A stretch of DNA of 64,000 nucleotides from Halotia wernerae (GTDB taxonomy: Bacteria > Cyanobacteriota > Cyanobacteriia > Cyanobacteriales > Nostocaceae). Of the stretch, positions 8,680 to 17,329 are shown piece by piece. A program made the position numbers and the translations under genes. The notes under the pieces were generated by a model. That model was not told the origin of the DNA. It saw only the letters and a program-made list of their open reading frames with translations, and searched no databases. The DNA lies in the NCBI GenBank assembly GCA_034931985.1, contig JAYGHB010000106.1:9615-73614 (forward strand), in the 5' to 3' direction. How positions within the stretch are numbered: position 1 is the first letter of the stretch; each line of letters begins with the position of its first letter.

Positions 8680-9738
8680 GTGAATCAACGTCCCTACACT
8701 GCTATTTTAATTATACCTACTGGCATTGGGGCTGCGATTGGTGGCTATGCAGGAGATGCTTTACCTGTTGCCAAAGTTTTAGCACAAGTTTGCGATCGCC
8801 TGATCACTCACCCCAACGTTCTCAACGGTGCAAGTTTGTACTGGAATATTGATAATGCTTTTTATGTTGAAGGTTATGGACTTGACAAATTTGCTGCTGG
8901 GTGCTGGGGTTTACGTCCAGTCCGTACTAACAAAATCGGTTTGCTTTTAGACCAAGGTATTGAGCCAGAATTACGGCTGCGACATCTACAAGCAGCAGAT
9001 GCAGTCAGAGCAACTCTTGGTTTAAACCTTACAGATTATGTTATTACTGATGCGCCATTAAATGTAGAATTACGAACCGCACCATCGGGAGCAAGTTGGG
9101 GAACTATTGGCAACCCTGATAGCTTATTAAGGGCAGCTGAAGTATTAATAAAAAAAGCAGGAGCAGAAGCGATCGCAGTTGTTGCCCGTTTCCCCGATGA
9201 TATAGATGAGGAAGCAGTACAAAACTACCGCCACGGCAAAGGTGTAGATCCCCTAGCGGGTGCAGAAGCAGTGATCAGTCATTTAATAGTGCGAACTTTT
9301 CAAATTCCCTGCGCCCATTCTCCCGCCCTAGCGGACGTACCACTAGATCCTGATTTATCTCCCCGTTCTGCCGCCGAAGAACTGGGCTATACTTTTTTAC
9401 CGAGCGTCCTTGTCGGCTTGAGTCGCGCCCCACAATTTATTGTAGAGAAAAAACACCAAGGTATTTGGGCAGATCAAATAGATGCTGCGATCGCACCTGC
9501 AAATGCTTGTGGCAGTAGCGCCTTACTCAGTTTAAGTCAGAGGCAATGCCAAATCATTACAGTAGAAGAAAATAAAACTTTAATCCAAGTTCCTTCTCAA
9601 CCCTTGGGGATCAAATCCATCCAGGTAAACTCATATTTAGAAGCAGTGGGTATATTGGTAGCGCATAAAGCAGGGATCAATCCATCTGCGCTTCGTCTCC
9701 AGATATCCTCTTTGCAGCCAGTAGTCAATAGTCAATAG
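8680..9738 (+). CDS. DUF3326 domain-containing protein
   Basis: A protein of about 352 residues matching the DUF3326 family typical of cyanobacteria. It has the characteristic start RPYTAILIIPTGIGAAIGGYAG and a conserved Gly/Ala-rich core. Function is unknown in the family. I prefer the GTG start at 8680, with GGAG about 11 nt upstream; the frame can be extended to a TTG at 8614, but those 22 residues look unlike the family. It has no signal peptide or obvious membrane helix. It may be co-transcribed with the CPBP protease gene that follows about 30 nt downstream. Confidence 0.85.
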   Translation: MNQRPYTAILIIPTGIGAAIGGYAGDALPVAKVLAQVCDRLITHPNVLNGASLYWNIDNAFYVEGYGLDKFAAGCWGLRPVRTNKIGLLLDQGIEPELRLRHLQAADAVRATLGLNLTDYVITDAPLNVELRTAPSGASWGTIGNPDSLLRAAEVLIKKAGAEAIAVVARFPDDIDEEAVQNYRHGKGVDPLAGAEAVISHLIVRTFQIPCAHSPALADVPLDPDLSPRSAAEELGYTFLPSVLVGLSRAPQFIVEKKHQGIWADQIDAAIAPANACGSSALLSLSQRQCQIITVEENKTLIQVPSQPLGIKSIQVNSYLEAVGILVAHKAGINPSALRLQISSLQPVVNSQ

Positions 9739-9768
9739 TCTTCCTCATGTCCTTCTTCCTAAATACCC

Positions 9769-10350
9769 GTGGTTAAACAACAAAAACACGAACCAGAAAT
9801 TCCATACTTGTCACGTATCCAAGTCTTAGTAGCTATGGGAGTGACTTCAATCCTTCTATGGATAGTTGCCAAGTTGTGGTTAAGCTTTGGTAACGTTTAC
9901 CTATTTAAGTTGCACTGGGATGAAAAAGATTTGCTCTTAGGACTGGGGTTAGGGTTAGTCATCACTGGTTTAAGTGGTTTAGCTTATCGCCTTTGCCCTC
10001 CCTACCGTAAAAGTGCAGATTATTATCTAGAGTTAGTACTGAAGCCCTTAGCTTTGCCAGATTTAATTTGGCTGGGGTTACTACCGGGGTTAAGCGAAGA
10101 ATTATTATTTCGAGGTGTGATGCTCCCCGCTTTAGGCTTAGATCATCTAGCTGTAATTATCTCTAGTCTTTGCTTTGGCGTTTTACATTTCAGCGGTTCT
10201 CAACAATGGCCTTATGTAATTTGGGCATCTATTATTGGCTTAATACTGGGGTATAGTGCCTTGCTCAGTGGCAATTTGTTAGTGCCGATTATTGCTCATA
10301 TTACGACCAATTGGATTTCTAGTTATTTGTGGAAGATGGGGCGTGTGTAG
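9769..10350 (+). CDS. CPBP family intramembrane glutamic endopeptidase
   Basis: A 193-residue membrane protein with about five to six hydrophobic segments. The three CPBP (Abi) motifs are present: Glu110-Glu111-x3-Arg115 (SEELLFRG), FGVLH with His140, and His177-x3-Asn181 (HITTN). These residues form the active site of intramembrane glutamic proteases of the Rce1 type. The target is unknown; bacterial relatives are linked to protein processing or self-immunity. The start is the GTG at 9769. Just upstream the spacer has a direct repeat of the GTCAATA type. Confidence 0.88.
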   Translation: MVKQQKHEPEIPYLSRIQVLVAMGVTSILLWIVAKLWLSFGNVYLFKLHWDEKDLLLGLGLGLVITGLSGLAYRLCPPYRKSADYYLELVLKPLALPDLIWLGLLPGLSEELLFRGVMLPALGLDHLAVIISSLCFGVLHFSGSQQWPYVIWASIIGLILGYSALLSGNLLVPIIAHITTNWISSYLWKMGRV

Positions 10351-10377
10351 GAAAGTAAAAGGGATTAGGGAGTAGAG

Positions 10378-10490
10378 ACTAGTACGAGAAGGCAAAAGTA
10401 AAAAGTCAAAAGGCAAAAGAAATAAGTCTTATACCGTAAGCTTTTTGTCTGCTTTAGATGGTAGGTTTATTTACGCCGTGTTGTACTAGT
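10378..10490 (+). mobile_element. 113-bp MITE-like element, copy B
   Basis: Inverted relative of the element at 7542-7654, also 113 bp, with 8-bp perfect terminal inverted repeats (ACTAGTAC/GTACTAGT). The similarity of the ends extends imperfectly to about 16 bp. It has no coding content. It lies between the CPBP protease gene and the YqeG gene. Confidence 0.75.
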
Positions 10491-10514
10491 GGTTTGTCAA
10501 GCTAGTTTTGAGTG

Positions 10515-10545
10515 TTTGTAGTCAGGACTTTAGTCCTAATTACTG
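10515..10545. repeat. Dispersed two-hairpin repeat, partial copy
   Basis: Contains TTTGTAGT followed by the AGGACTTTAGTCCT hairpin found in the repeats at 3111-3167 and 29611-29680, but lacks the second hairpin. It is probably a decayed copy. Confidence 0.5.
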
Positions 10546-10596
10546 CTAATGTGTTCTTTTGATTAGTAATTCTACTTTGACCTTTAATTCTTGACT

Positions 10597-11121
10597 ATGA
10601 CTTGGAATAAGCTTTTGCAGCCTGACTTGATTTTGTCAGGTTCAGTGTTAAACCTAACACCAGAAATTATTCAACAAAACAGGCTAAAAGGGCTGGTGTT
10701 AGATGTGGATGAAACTTTAGTACCCATGAGAGTGGGGATAGCTTCACCAGAACTACAACAATGGGTAAAGCAAATACGTACTTATGCTGTACTGTATTTA
10801 GTCAGCAATAACCTTAGTGAAGCACGAATCGGGGGAATTGCTCGCTCTTTGAATCTGCCATATTATCTAGGTGCAGCCAAACCTTCTCGACGCAAAATTA
10901 GAGCTGCATTAAATTCCATGAATCTACCAGTGCAGCAAGTAGGGATGGTAGGCGATCGCTTATTTACTGATGTCTTAGCAGGTAATCGCCTAGGCATGTT
11001 TACCATTTTGGTTGAACCTATTGTTCATGCCGATGCTGTCCTCCGATCTCACCCAATACGGAATTTTGAAGTTTGGTTCTCTGAAATCTTAGGAGCCTCT
11101 ATTAATCCCAAAAAACACTAG
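10597..11121 (+). CDS. YqeG family HAD IIIA-type phosphatase
   Basis: A 174-residue haloacid-dehalogenase-superfamily phosphatase. Motif I is LDVDETLVP (Asp36, Asp38), motif II is VSNNLS, and the later GMVGDRLFTDVLAGN carries the Mg-binding aspartates. This is the layout of YqeG, related to phosphatidylglycerophosphate phosphatases of plants and Bacillus. In a cyanobacterium it could supply phosphatidylglycerol for thylakoids, but that is inference. The ATG at 10597 is preferred over a TTG two codons upstream. The last hydrophobic C-terminal part could associate with membranes. Confidence 0.88.
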   Translation: MTWNKLLQPDLILSGSVLNLTPEIIQQNRLKGLVLDVDETLVPMRVGIASPELQQWVKQIRTYAVLYLVSNNLSEARIGGIARSLNLPYYLGAAKPSRRKIRAALNSMNLPVQQVGMVGDRLFTDVLAGNRLGMFTILVEPIVHADAVLRSHPIRNFEVWFSEILGASINPKKH

Positions 11122-11266
11122 TCAAACACCAACAATCGTCAGGAAATTAAACCTAAAGAAATAGTTAAGAAATATTTATGAAACCGAAAAATCTGGGATT
11201 ATAAGTATTAATAACATGGGGTCAGCCAAATAAAGACCCTAGCTCATAATAAATAACTATAAACCC

Positions 11267-11308
11267 GTAAAGCGTCAGCCTTCAAATATAGAGGGACTGG
11301 CGCTTTAC
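11267..11308. terminator. Hairpin between yqeG-like gene and proB
   Basis: A 12-bp stem (GTAAAGCGTCAG with CTGGCGCTTTAC, one G-T pair) encloses an 18-nt loop. No clean T-run follows, so it may be a processing hairpin rather than a classical terminator. Confidence 0.45.
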
Positions 11309-11388
11309 AATTTAGTCAAGAGTTTAGAGTTAACCATCAAAAATGTAGAATATGGATTCAAAATTGTTTTACTGTTGACCATTGACCA

Positions 11389-12498
11389 ATGACCAAAACG
11401 ATTGTCGTCAAAATCGGCACTTCTAGCTTAACCAAACCAGAAACTGGACAACTAGCACTTTCCACTATTGCTACTTTAGCAGAAACACTTTCCCATTTGA
11501 GGCGGCAAGGTCATCGGGTAATTTTGGTATCTTCTGGCGCTGTAGGTGTGGGTTGTGCGCGGTTGGGCTTAACTGAACGTCCCAAAGCGATCGCCCTCAA
11601 ACAAGCAGTAGCAGCAGTTGGGCAAGGACGGTTAATGCGTGTGTATGACGATTTATTTACCACCTTGCAACAGCCAATTGCTCAGGTGTTACTAACTCGT
11701 AGCGATCTAGTACAACGCAGTCGCTATCTCAACGCTTACAACACCTTTCGAGAACTGCTAGGACTGGGAGTGATCCCCGTAGTAAATGAAAATGACACCG
11801 TAGCAGTGGACGAACTAAAATTTGGTGACAATGATACCCTCTCAGCCTTAGTTGCCAGTCTAGTAGAAGCAGATTGGCTGTTTTTACTCACCGATGTAGA
11901 TAGACTTTACTCGGCTGATCCCCGTTCTGTACCAGATGCCCAGCCAATCGCCTTAGTCAGTAGTATGAAAGAATTGGCACAATTACAGATACAAACAGGC
12001 ACTCAAGGCTCTCAGTGGGGTACTGGTGGTATGGTGACAAAAATTTCTGCTGCCAGAATTGCCATTGCTGCGGGAGTGCGTACTGTAATTACAGAAGGAC
12101 GATTTCCCCAAAATATAGAAAAAATTTTACAGGGAGAACCACTGGGTACTCATTTTCAACCGCAACCCGAACCAACTTCTGCTCGTAAACGTTGGATAGC
12201 TTACGGTTTAGTACCTGCTGGTAAATTATACTTAGATTCAGGAGCGATCGCGGCGATCTCCCAAGCAGGAAAATCGTTGTTGGCAGCTGGAATTAAAGCA
12301 GTTGAGGGAGAATTTGACACTCAAGACACTGTACAGTTGTGCGATACCAGTGGAAACGAAATTGCCAGAGGACTTGTGAACTATAGTAGCGATGAACTGC
12401 AAAAGATTCGCGGATGCCAATCTAAAGAAATTCCTAGGATTTTAGGCTATGTAGGCGCAGAAACCGTAATTCACCGAGATAACTTGGTTCTAACTTAA
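11389..12498 (+). CDS. proB: Glutamate 5-kinase ProB
   Basis: Phosphorylates L-glutamate to gamma-glutamyl phosphate, the first and feedback-controlled step of proline synthesis. The 369 residues hold an amino-acid-kinase domain (about 1-255, starting MTKTIVVKIGTSSLT and including VSSGAVGVG and NENDTVAVDE) and a C-terminal PUA domain (about 275-355). Both domains are complete and the length is normal. The spacer upstream has a hairpin, and proA is not adjacent. A small lipoprotein gene follows about 90 nt downstream. Confidence 0.96.
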   Translation: MTKTIVVKIGTSSLTKPETGQLALSTIATLAETLSHLRRQGHRVILVSSGAVGVGCARLGLTERPKAIALKQAVAAVGQGRLMRVYDDLFTTLQQPIAQVLLTRSDLVQRSRYLNAYNTFRELLGLGVIPVVNENDTVAVDELKFGDNDTLSALVASLVEADWLFLLTDVDRLYSADPRSVPDAQPIALVSSMKELAQLQIQTGTQGSQWGTGGMVTKISAARIAIAAGVRTVITEGRFPQNIEKILQGEPLGTHFQPQPEPTSARKRWIAYGLVPAGKLYLDSGAIAAISQAGKSLLAAGIKAVEGEFDTQDTVQLCDTSGNEIARGLVNYSSDELQKIRGCQSKEIPRILGYVGAETVIHRDNLVLT

Positions 12499-12591
12499 AA
12501 GGATGTAGCTTACTTCGGTACAGCGAAAGGATGGTGGAGTCCAAAATTCTTAAAAATTCTCCTTCAAATTCTCCAACCATAACGATTGATA

Positions 12592-13107
12592 ATGCAAAAG
12601 CTGAAATTTTTACCCTCTTTAATGACTGCACTAACAGCGTTCACACTTACTAGTTGCAGCACCGCTACTACTGAACAGTATGAAGCTACAGCACTCACTA
12701 GTTACACTTGGCAAGTTAAGTATGCCAATAACCTAACCAGTGAACCACAACCGCGTATTGAAACCTTTGCTACTACTTCAATACTGAATCGGAATGGATT
12801 GAAACCACCAGCAGCAGTTGTCGGACCAGATGACCGGGGGCTATGGTGGCCTAATTTACCGCCGCGACCAAGTGTTGATCAAGTCGAACAACGCAAAAAA
12901 CCTCAAGAAGAGGCAGGCAAACCCGAATTGATCAAAGATATCAAGTATCAACTGACCTATGGGGTGGGCAATGCACAGAAGACGCTACCTACTAATTATG
13001 ATGTTTATCGGCAAGTAGTGAAAGCGTACCCGTCCAGAACTCCTTTGCAATTGACTTTGGGCGTGAATGATAATTCAGTTGAGAAAGCTGAACCTGTAAA
13101 CAAGTAG
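12592..13107 (+). CDS. Putative lipoprotein of unknown function
   Basis: A 171-residue protein whose N-terminus has a basic start (MQKLKF), a hydrophobic stretch and a lipobox (LTSC) with Cys22 as the predicted lipidated residue. The rest is polar, with a Pro/Gln/Glu-rich middle (about 85-125), and has no motif I recognise. It is probably anchored in a membrane facing the periplasm. The ATG at 12592 is preferred over the TTG at 12586. It follows proB on the same strand and is convergent with the flavoprotein gene. Confidence 0.75.
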   Translation: MQKLKFLPSLMTALTAFTLTSCSTATTEQYEATALTSYTWQVKYANNLTSEPQPRIETFATTSILNRNGLKPPAAVVGPDDRGLWWPNLPPRPSVDQVEQRKKPQEEAGKPELIKDIKYQLTYGVGNAQKTLPTNYDVYRQVVKAYPSRTPLQLTLGVNDNSVEKAEPVNK

Positions 13108-13172
13108 TAAACTACTTTGGTTTCGTTCATGGATCAAGATTTCAAAAAATCCTGTCTTAAATCTTGAAAGTT

Positions 13173-14720
13173 TTAAGAAAACTTTGTCAGCAATCCTAAA
13201 AATCGTTTCGATGTTGGTGTGAGTAGCGTGCGGCGATAAGCATCTGCTGCTTTTTTAATGCCTTCTGCTTGAGTTGGGTAAGGATGAATCACACCAGATA
13301 ACCCATTTAAACCAACTTTATTGACAATTGCCGTAGTTACTTCACTAATTGTTTCTCCAGCATGGCGAGAGACAATTGTTGCTCCCAAAATTGTATCGGA
13401 ACCTTTTTTGTGGATAATTTTCACAAACCCGTCCTCTTCGCTATCTGCGATCGCTCGGTCTACACTATTAAAAGGAATCTTAATTGTATTGATATCAAAA
13501 CCCTTTTCTTGAGCTTCCTGTTCGTACATTCCCACATGGGCAATTTCTGGGTCAGTATATGTTACCCAAGGCATCACCAAACTACTAAGTTTGGATCTTC
13601 CTAAGCCAAAAGGAGAAAACAGAGTATTCTTAATTACAATCCGCGCTGCTGCATCAGCCGCATGAGTAAACTTCCAGTTCATGCAGATATCGCCAGCTGC
13701 ATAAATCTTGGGGTTCGTTGTCTGGAGGTAATCATTAACTTTCACTCCCTGGCGTTGGTCATATTCAACCCCAACCGCTTCTAAGTTTAAACCTTCAACA
13801 CTCGGTGCGCGTCCTGCACCGACTAAAATCTCATCAACAACAACTGACATATTAGAGCCATTGCTGAGAAAGTGGATTACCTTTCCTTCAGGTGTTTTTT
13901 CTACACTTTGTATTTGGCTATTCAAAACCAAATTTATCTTTTCCTGCATAAAAACATTTTGAATAATTTCTGCGGCTTCTCTATCTTCTTTATTTAAGAT
14001 ATGAGAACCATGATGAAACAAGATGACTTGAGAACCCAGACGTTGAAAAGCTTGAGCCAATTCACAACCAATAGGGCCACCACCAATTACCGCCAGGCGT
14101 TTGGGAAGCTCAGTAAGTGAAAAGACTGTTTCATTAGTAAGAAATCCAGCTTCTTCGATTCCTTTTACCCTGGGTCGCACGGCTCTAGCACCAGTAGCAA
14201 TCACAGCTTTTTTAAAGCGAAGTTTTTGATTGCCAACTTCAATGGTATTGTCACTCAAAAAATGACCACCACCCAAGAAAACGTCAACTCCCAACTTTTG
14301 AAAACGATGAGCAGAATCATGATGGCTAATCCCCGATCTTAAACGGCGCATCCGTTCCATTACCGCCGGAAAATCAACCTCTATCTTTTCTGGAGTATTA
14401 ATTCCCAAAGCCTTTGCTGACCAAATTTCGCCAACAACGCGAGAAGAACGGATAATACATTTTGAAGGAACACAACCGACATTTAAACAATCCCCGCCCA
14501 TCAAATGCTTTTCAATCAAAGCAACTTTTAATCCCACATCTAGACCTGCTGCGCCTGCGGCTACAACTAATCCCGCCGTACCAGCACCAATCACAACCAA
14601 GTCATAACAATCGGCAGGTTGAGGATTAACCCAATCAGGTGGATGAACATAGGAAATCAGTTTTTGATTATACTCATCCATCGGTGGCAGAGTAACTTTT
14701 TGAAATGCAGAACTTGACAT
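13173..14720 (-). CDS. FAD-dependent pyridine nucleotide-disulfide oxidoreductase (mercuric reductase-like)
   Basis: A 515-residue class I flavoprotein disulfide reductase. It has the FAD-binding GAGTAG (45-50), the redox-active pair Cys78-x4-Cys83 (GGDCLNVGCVPSK), an NAD(P)-binding motif VIGGGPIGCE, the YAAGD motif, and a C-terminal dimerisation domain with HPYPTQAEG. Such proteins are usually annotated as mercuric reductase or dihydrolipoamide dehydrogenase. There is no N-terminal HMA metal-binding domain and no C-terminal vicinal Cys pair, so mercury reduction is doubtful. The gene is last in a likely operon with two TVP38 membrane proteins, which suggests a membrane-linked redox job. Confidence 0.88.
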   Translation of the reverse strand: MSSSAFQKVTLPPMDEYNQKLISYVHPPDWVNPQPADCYDLVVIGAGTAGLVVAAGAAGLDVGLKVALIEKHLMGGDCLNVGCVPSKCIIRSSRVVGEIWSAKALGINTPEKIEVDFPAVMERMRRLRSGISHHDSAHRFQKLGVDVFLGGGHFLSDNTIEVGNQKLRFKKAVIATGARAVRPRVKGIEEAGFLTNETVFSLTELPKRLAVIGGGPIGCELAQAFQRLGSQVILFHHGSHILNKEDREAAEIIQNVFMQEKINLVLNSQIQSVEKTPEGKVIHFLSNGSNMSVVVDEILVGAGRAPSVEGLNLEAVGVEYDQRQGVKVNDYLQTTNPKIYAAGDICMNWKFTHAADAAARIVIKNTLFSPFGLGRSKLSSLVMPWVTYTDPEIAHVGMYEQEAQEKGFDINTIKIPFNSVDRAIADSEEDGFVKIIHKKGSDTILGATIVSRHAGETISEVTTAIVNKVGLNGLSGVIHPYPTQAEGIKKAADAYRRTLLTPTSKRFLGLLTKFS

Positions 14721-14746
14721 AAATTAACTCCTCCTTTGACAACACC

Positions 14747-15553
14747 CTATAAAACTTCATCTTCTAAAGCCTTACGAGCCACTTTAGTGACATAAATCGT
14801 CACAGCAACCGTAGCGATAAAACCTATAATCCGAATCGCCCACTGTACACCAGGATCGCCGGGTTGAGACTCAGTACCAATCGTGGCAATACTACCAGCC
14901 AAGGAACCGATATAAACATACATAATTGTGCCGGGAATCATGCCAATGGAACCAAGAAAGTAGTCTTTGAGGGAAACTCCCGTCACGCCATAGGCATAGT
15001 TCAACAGGTTGAAGGGGAAAATAGGAGAAAGTCGCGTTAGCAGAACAATTTTGAGTCCTTCCCTACCCACAGCTTCATCAATCGCTCGAAATTTATTGTT
15101 ATCTGCGATTTTCTTGGCAACCCAACCCCTAGCCAAATAACGCCCGACGAGGAAAGCTGCGGTGGCTCCTATGGTTGCACCAATGAAGACATAAAGCGAA
15201 CCCATAACCACACCAAAGACAACACCCGCACCGAGAGTGAGGATTGAACCTGGTAAGAAGGCGACAGTGGCAATGATATAAAGTAGGATAAATGCCAATG
15301 CTCCTACAGCACCAAGACCATCAATCCACTGCAAAGCATTTCGCAACCATTCTTGGGGATTAAATCCTGAAGCATTTTGAGTAGATTCTTGTCCTAAAGC
15401 TGGTTCAGTCGCAAATACTAAGGCAATACTAAATGCCATCAGGATGAAAAAAGCAAATTTAACAAGCTTTTGCCAGTTCCTACTTAAGATATCTGCGATA
15501 GTTTTTTTTTGACGTTGGGGAACTATCAAATTAGTTATTGTAGGTTGTAACAT
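14747..15553 (-). CDS. TVP38/TMEM64 family membrane protein (copy 1)
   Basis: A 268-residue inner-membrane protein of the TVP38/TMEM64/DedA (VTT domain) family. It has about six hydrophobic segments, the FLPGSILTLGAG entry motif, the GATIGATAAFLVGRY segment, and the re-entrant-loop signature LSPIFPFNLLNYAYG. Family members are thought to act in lipid or small-molecule movement across membranes. A long N-terminal extension of about 60 residues has its own hydrophobic segment. It lies 26 nt upstream of the flavoprotein gene and 16 nt downstream of a paralogue, so co-transcription is likely. Confidence 0.88.
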   Translation of the reverse strand: MLQPTITNLIVPQRQKKTIADILSRNWQKLVKFAFFILMAFSIALVFATEPALGQESTQNASGFNPQEWLRNALQWIDGLGAVGALAFILLYIIATVAFLPGSILTLGAGVVFGVVMGSLYVFIGATIGATAAFLVGRYLARGWVAKKIADNNKFRAIDEAVGREGLKIVLLTRLSPIFPFNLLNYAYGVTGVSLKDYFLGSIGMIPGTIMYVYIGSLAGSIATIGTESQPGDPGVQWAIRIIGFIATVAVTIYVTKVARKALEDEVL

Positions 15554-15569
15554 GGGTGATTTCTCCCAA

Positions 15570-16310
15570 TTAAACAGTTGTATTTAAAGCTTTCTTGGCT
15601 AGGCGTGCTAAATAAATAGTCACAGCAACTGTAGCCATCAACCCCACCCCCCGAATCACCCATTGAACAATTTGGGTTTCTGGACTGGTTGACTGATTAG
15701 GTTTTCCCAGCATAGCCAAATCACCAACCAGAGAACCAAGGTAAACGTACATCACAGTGCCGGGAATTATACCTAGAGAACCTAAGATATAGTCTTTCAA
15801 AGAAACCTGAGTAACACCAAAGGCGTAATTTAGCAGGTTGAAAGGCAAGACAGGGGAAAGGCGAGTCAACAGGACAATTTTGAATCCTTCTTTAACTACT
15901 GCCTTGTCAATTGCTTGGAATTTAGCATTACCCTGAATCATCCTACAAACTACATCCCGACACAAGTAACGTCCAATGAGAAAAGCCCAGGTTGCTCCCA
16001 ACATTGCAGCAATCACAACATAGACTGATCCCCAAACTACGCCGAACAGCACACCTCCACTCATTGTGAGCAAGGTACCTGGGATAAACATTACCGTTGC
16101 CACGTTGTAGATAACTATAAATGCGATCGCTTCTAAAGAACCGAGACTTTCCACCCAAATTAATGAAGTCCGCAAAAGTTCCTGAACATTAAATTGTTTG
16201 GCAGCAGCGTTCGCCAAAGGCGTAGCGAAGCTACTCGCAATAGCAACTAGACTACTAACCAGTACTAGTTTGAGATGTGAACTGAATCGGCGTTTTCTTG
16301 GTTTGGTCAT
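15570..16310 (-). CDS. TVP38/TMEM64 family membrane protein (copy 2)
   Basis: A 246-residue paralogue of the adjacent 268-residue protein. The shared blocks include FIPGTLLTMSGG, GATWAFLIGRYL, LTRLSPVLPFNLLNYAFG and GIIPGTVMYVYLGSL. It has about six membrane segments after a basic N-terminus and a hydrophobic signal-anchor region. The tandem arrangement points to gene duplication, and the pair may form a heteromer. The start is ATG at 16310. It follows a secreted-protein gene by 43 nt on the same strand. Confidence 0.88.
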   Translation of the reverse strand: MTKPRKRRFSSHLKLVLVSSLVAIASSFATPLANAAAKQFNVQELLRTSLIWVESLGSLEAIAFIVIYNVATVMFIPGTLLTMSGGVLFGVVWGSVYVVIAAMLGATWAFLIGRYLCRDVVCRMIQGNAKFQAIDKAVVKEGFKIVLLTRLSPVLPFNLLNYAFGVTQVSLKDYILGSLGIIPGTVMYVYLGSLVGDLAMLGKPNQSTSPETQIVQWVIRGVGLMATVAVTIYLARLAKKALNTTV

Positions 16311-16353
16311 TTTATCAGTCCAGTCGGTGATAGTCAGTCTTGCTTCCCCTTGC

Positions 16354-16908
16354 TTAGTTGATTTTTGGGAATTTACCCATCAGATGAGTGAAGGTAACTT
16401 TGCCCATTTCACCGGGCATTTGACCGTGTGTCTTGTTATCTGCGTGGTAGGCAACCGCCAACATTTGATAATTATTATTGGCGGGTACAGTGATAGTCGC
16501 CGTGGCGTTACCTTTACTGTCAGATTTGAATTCGTTACCAGGAGTGCCGCCTGCCGGCCCCATGTCCATTCCCACGAGTTTTTTATTAACCCACCAGAAA
16601 GTGTAAATTCCGTTAGGGGCTAGACCGCTTGCTTTGAGTGTGACTGTGTAATTGTTAGCATTGACAGGTGATACCGAAACCTCGCCCTTGGCAGTAAGCC
16701 ATTTCTCTTTTGTAAAACCTTTAGGGGTGCCATCGTTAGCTGTAGCCATTAACGTCGGGTTTTGGTTCTGTGCTATGAGAATTTGCGGAATACCGTTGTT
16801 GTTTGTCAATCTTTTATTGCCAGTGTCAATCTGGTTTGCTTTGACAGCAGGCAACACAGCACTAGAGATTACGAGCATAGATAGGCTACCAAAAATTAGA
16901 CGTTTCAT
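16354..16908 (-). CDS. Secreted protein of unknown function
   Basis: A 184-residue protein with a signal peptide (MKRLIFGSLSMLVISSAVLP, likely cleaved near AVKAN). The mature part has a beta-rich look, with TVTLKASGLAPNGIYTFWW and a Met/His-rich C-terminal stretch (MLAVAYHADNKTHGQMPGEM). The His and Met residues could bind a metal such as copper, but no known metal-binding domain is recognised. The ATG at 16908 is preferred over a TTG two codons upstream, with AGGA nearby. It is the first gene of the probable operon with the two TVP38 genes and the flavoprotein. Confidence 0.75.
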   Translation of the reverse strand: MKRLIFGSLSMLVISSAVLPAVKANQIDTGNKRLTNNNGIPQILIAQNQNPTLMATANDGTPKGFTKEKWLTAKGEVSVSPVNANNYTVTLKASGLAPNGIYTFWWVNKKLVGMDMGPAGGTPGNEFKSDSKGNATATITVPANNNYQMLAVAYHADNKTHGQMPGEMGKVTFTHLMGKFPKIN

Positions 16909-17329
16909 GTTCAAAATTCCTTATTTAATAAACAACTTGAGTGAGTGTTGACCTCTCTTGATTGCAACCATGAGGTATTAGGCTGAACGAACTGCAATAC
17001 AATATATGTATGTTTGAGAAATAAATCCCTGTTTTTCAAAAGCAATTTAGACGCAAACGCTTCGTTTCTATTTCTTAGTTGCGATCGCTGTCTCGGTTAT
17101 GCTTTTTATAGGTTTCGTTTTTTTCACAAGTAGGTGTCTGGTGATTAGAGATTTCATTAGAAAAACGAACCTCAAATCAAAATGGATTTACTCAAAACCG
17201 ATGAATGGGAGAAAAATTTATTGTTGAAAATTCAAAATGACTCCTCAGAATCTGTTCAGTTGAAAGATATTTACTGCCGTTAACCTGTACCATTAAGTAA
17301 GCCTCCAGTCAACTCTTCGGACTACGAAA
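16909..17329. promoter_or_regulatory. Divergent spacer between the secreted-protein operon and the cupin gene
   Basis: About 420 bp separate two divergent genes, so promoters for both must lie here. Near the minus-strand gene, 16950-16975 carries short ACCTC...GAGGT arms about 16 nt apart that could be an operator, which is weak evidence. A 33-codon reading frame at 17182-17283 is described separately. No other feature is clear. Confidence 0.35.
17182..17283 (+). CDS. Possible 33-residue peptide or gene remnant
   Basis: An ATG-started frame (MDLLKTDEWEKNLL... ending DIYCR) with a normal-looking amino-acid mix, mostly helical and charged. There is no good ribosome-binding site, and I recognise no family. 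It could be a small real gene, the truncated end of a lost gene, or chance. It lies 46 nt before the cupin gene. Confidence 0.2.
   Translation: MDLLKTDEWEKNLLLKIQNDSSESVQLKDIYCR

Noticed and set aside
16205..16240. GCGTTCGCCAAAGGCGTAGCG-like segment inside the TVP38 gene as another in-frame repeat
   Set aside because: The similarity to the spacer repeats is too short, and the encoded residues fit a normal signal-anchor.
16198..16623. 141-codon plus-strand frame
   Set aside because: It is antisense to the secreted-protein and TVP38 genes, both of which have clear domain or signal evidence.
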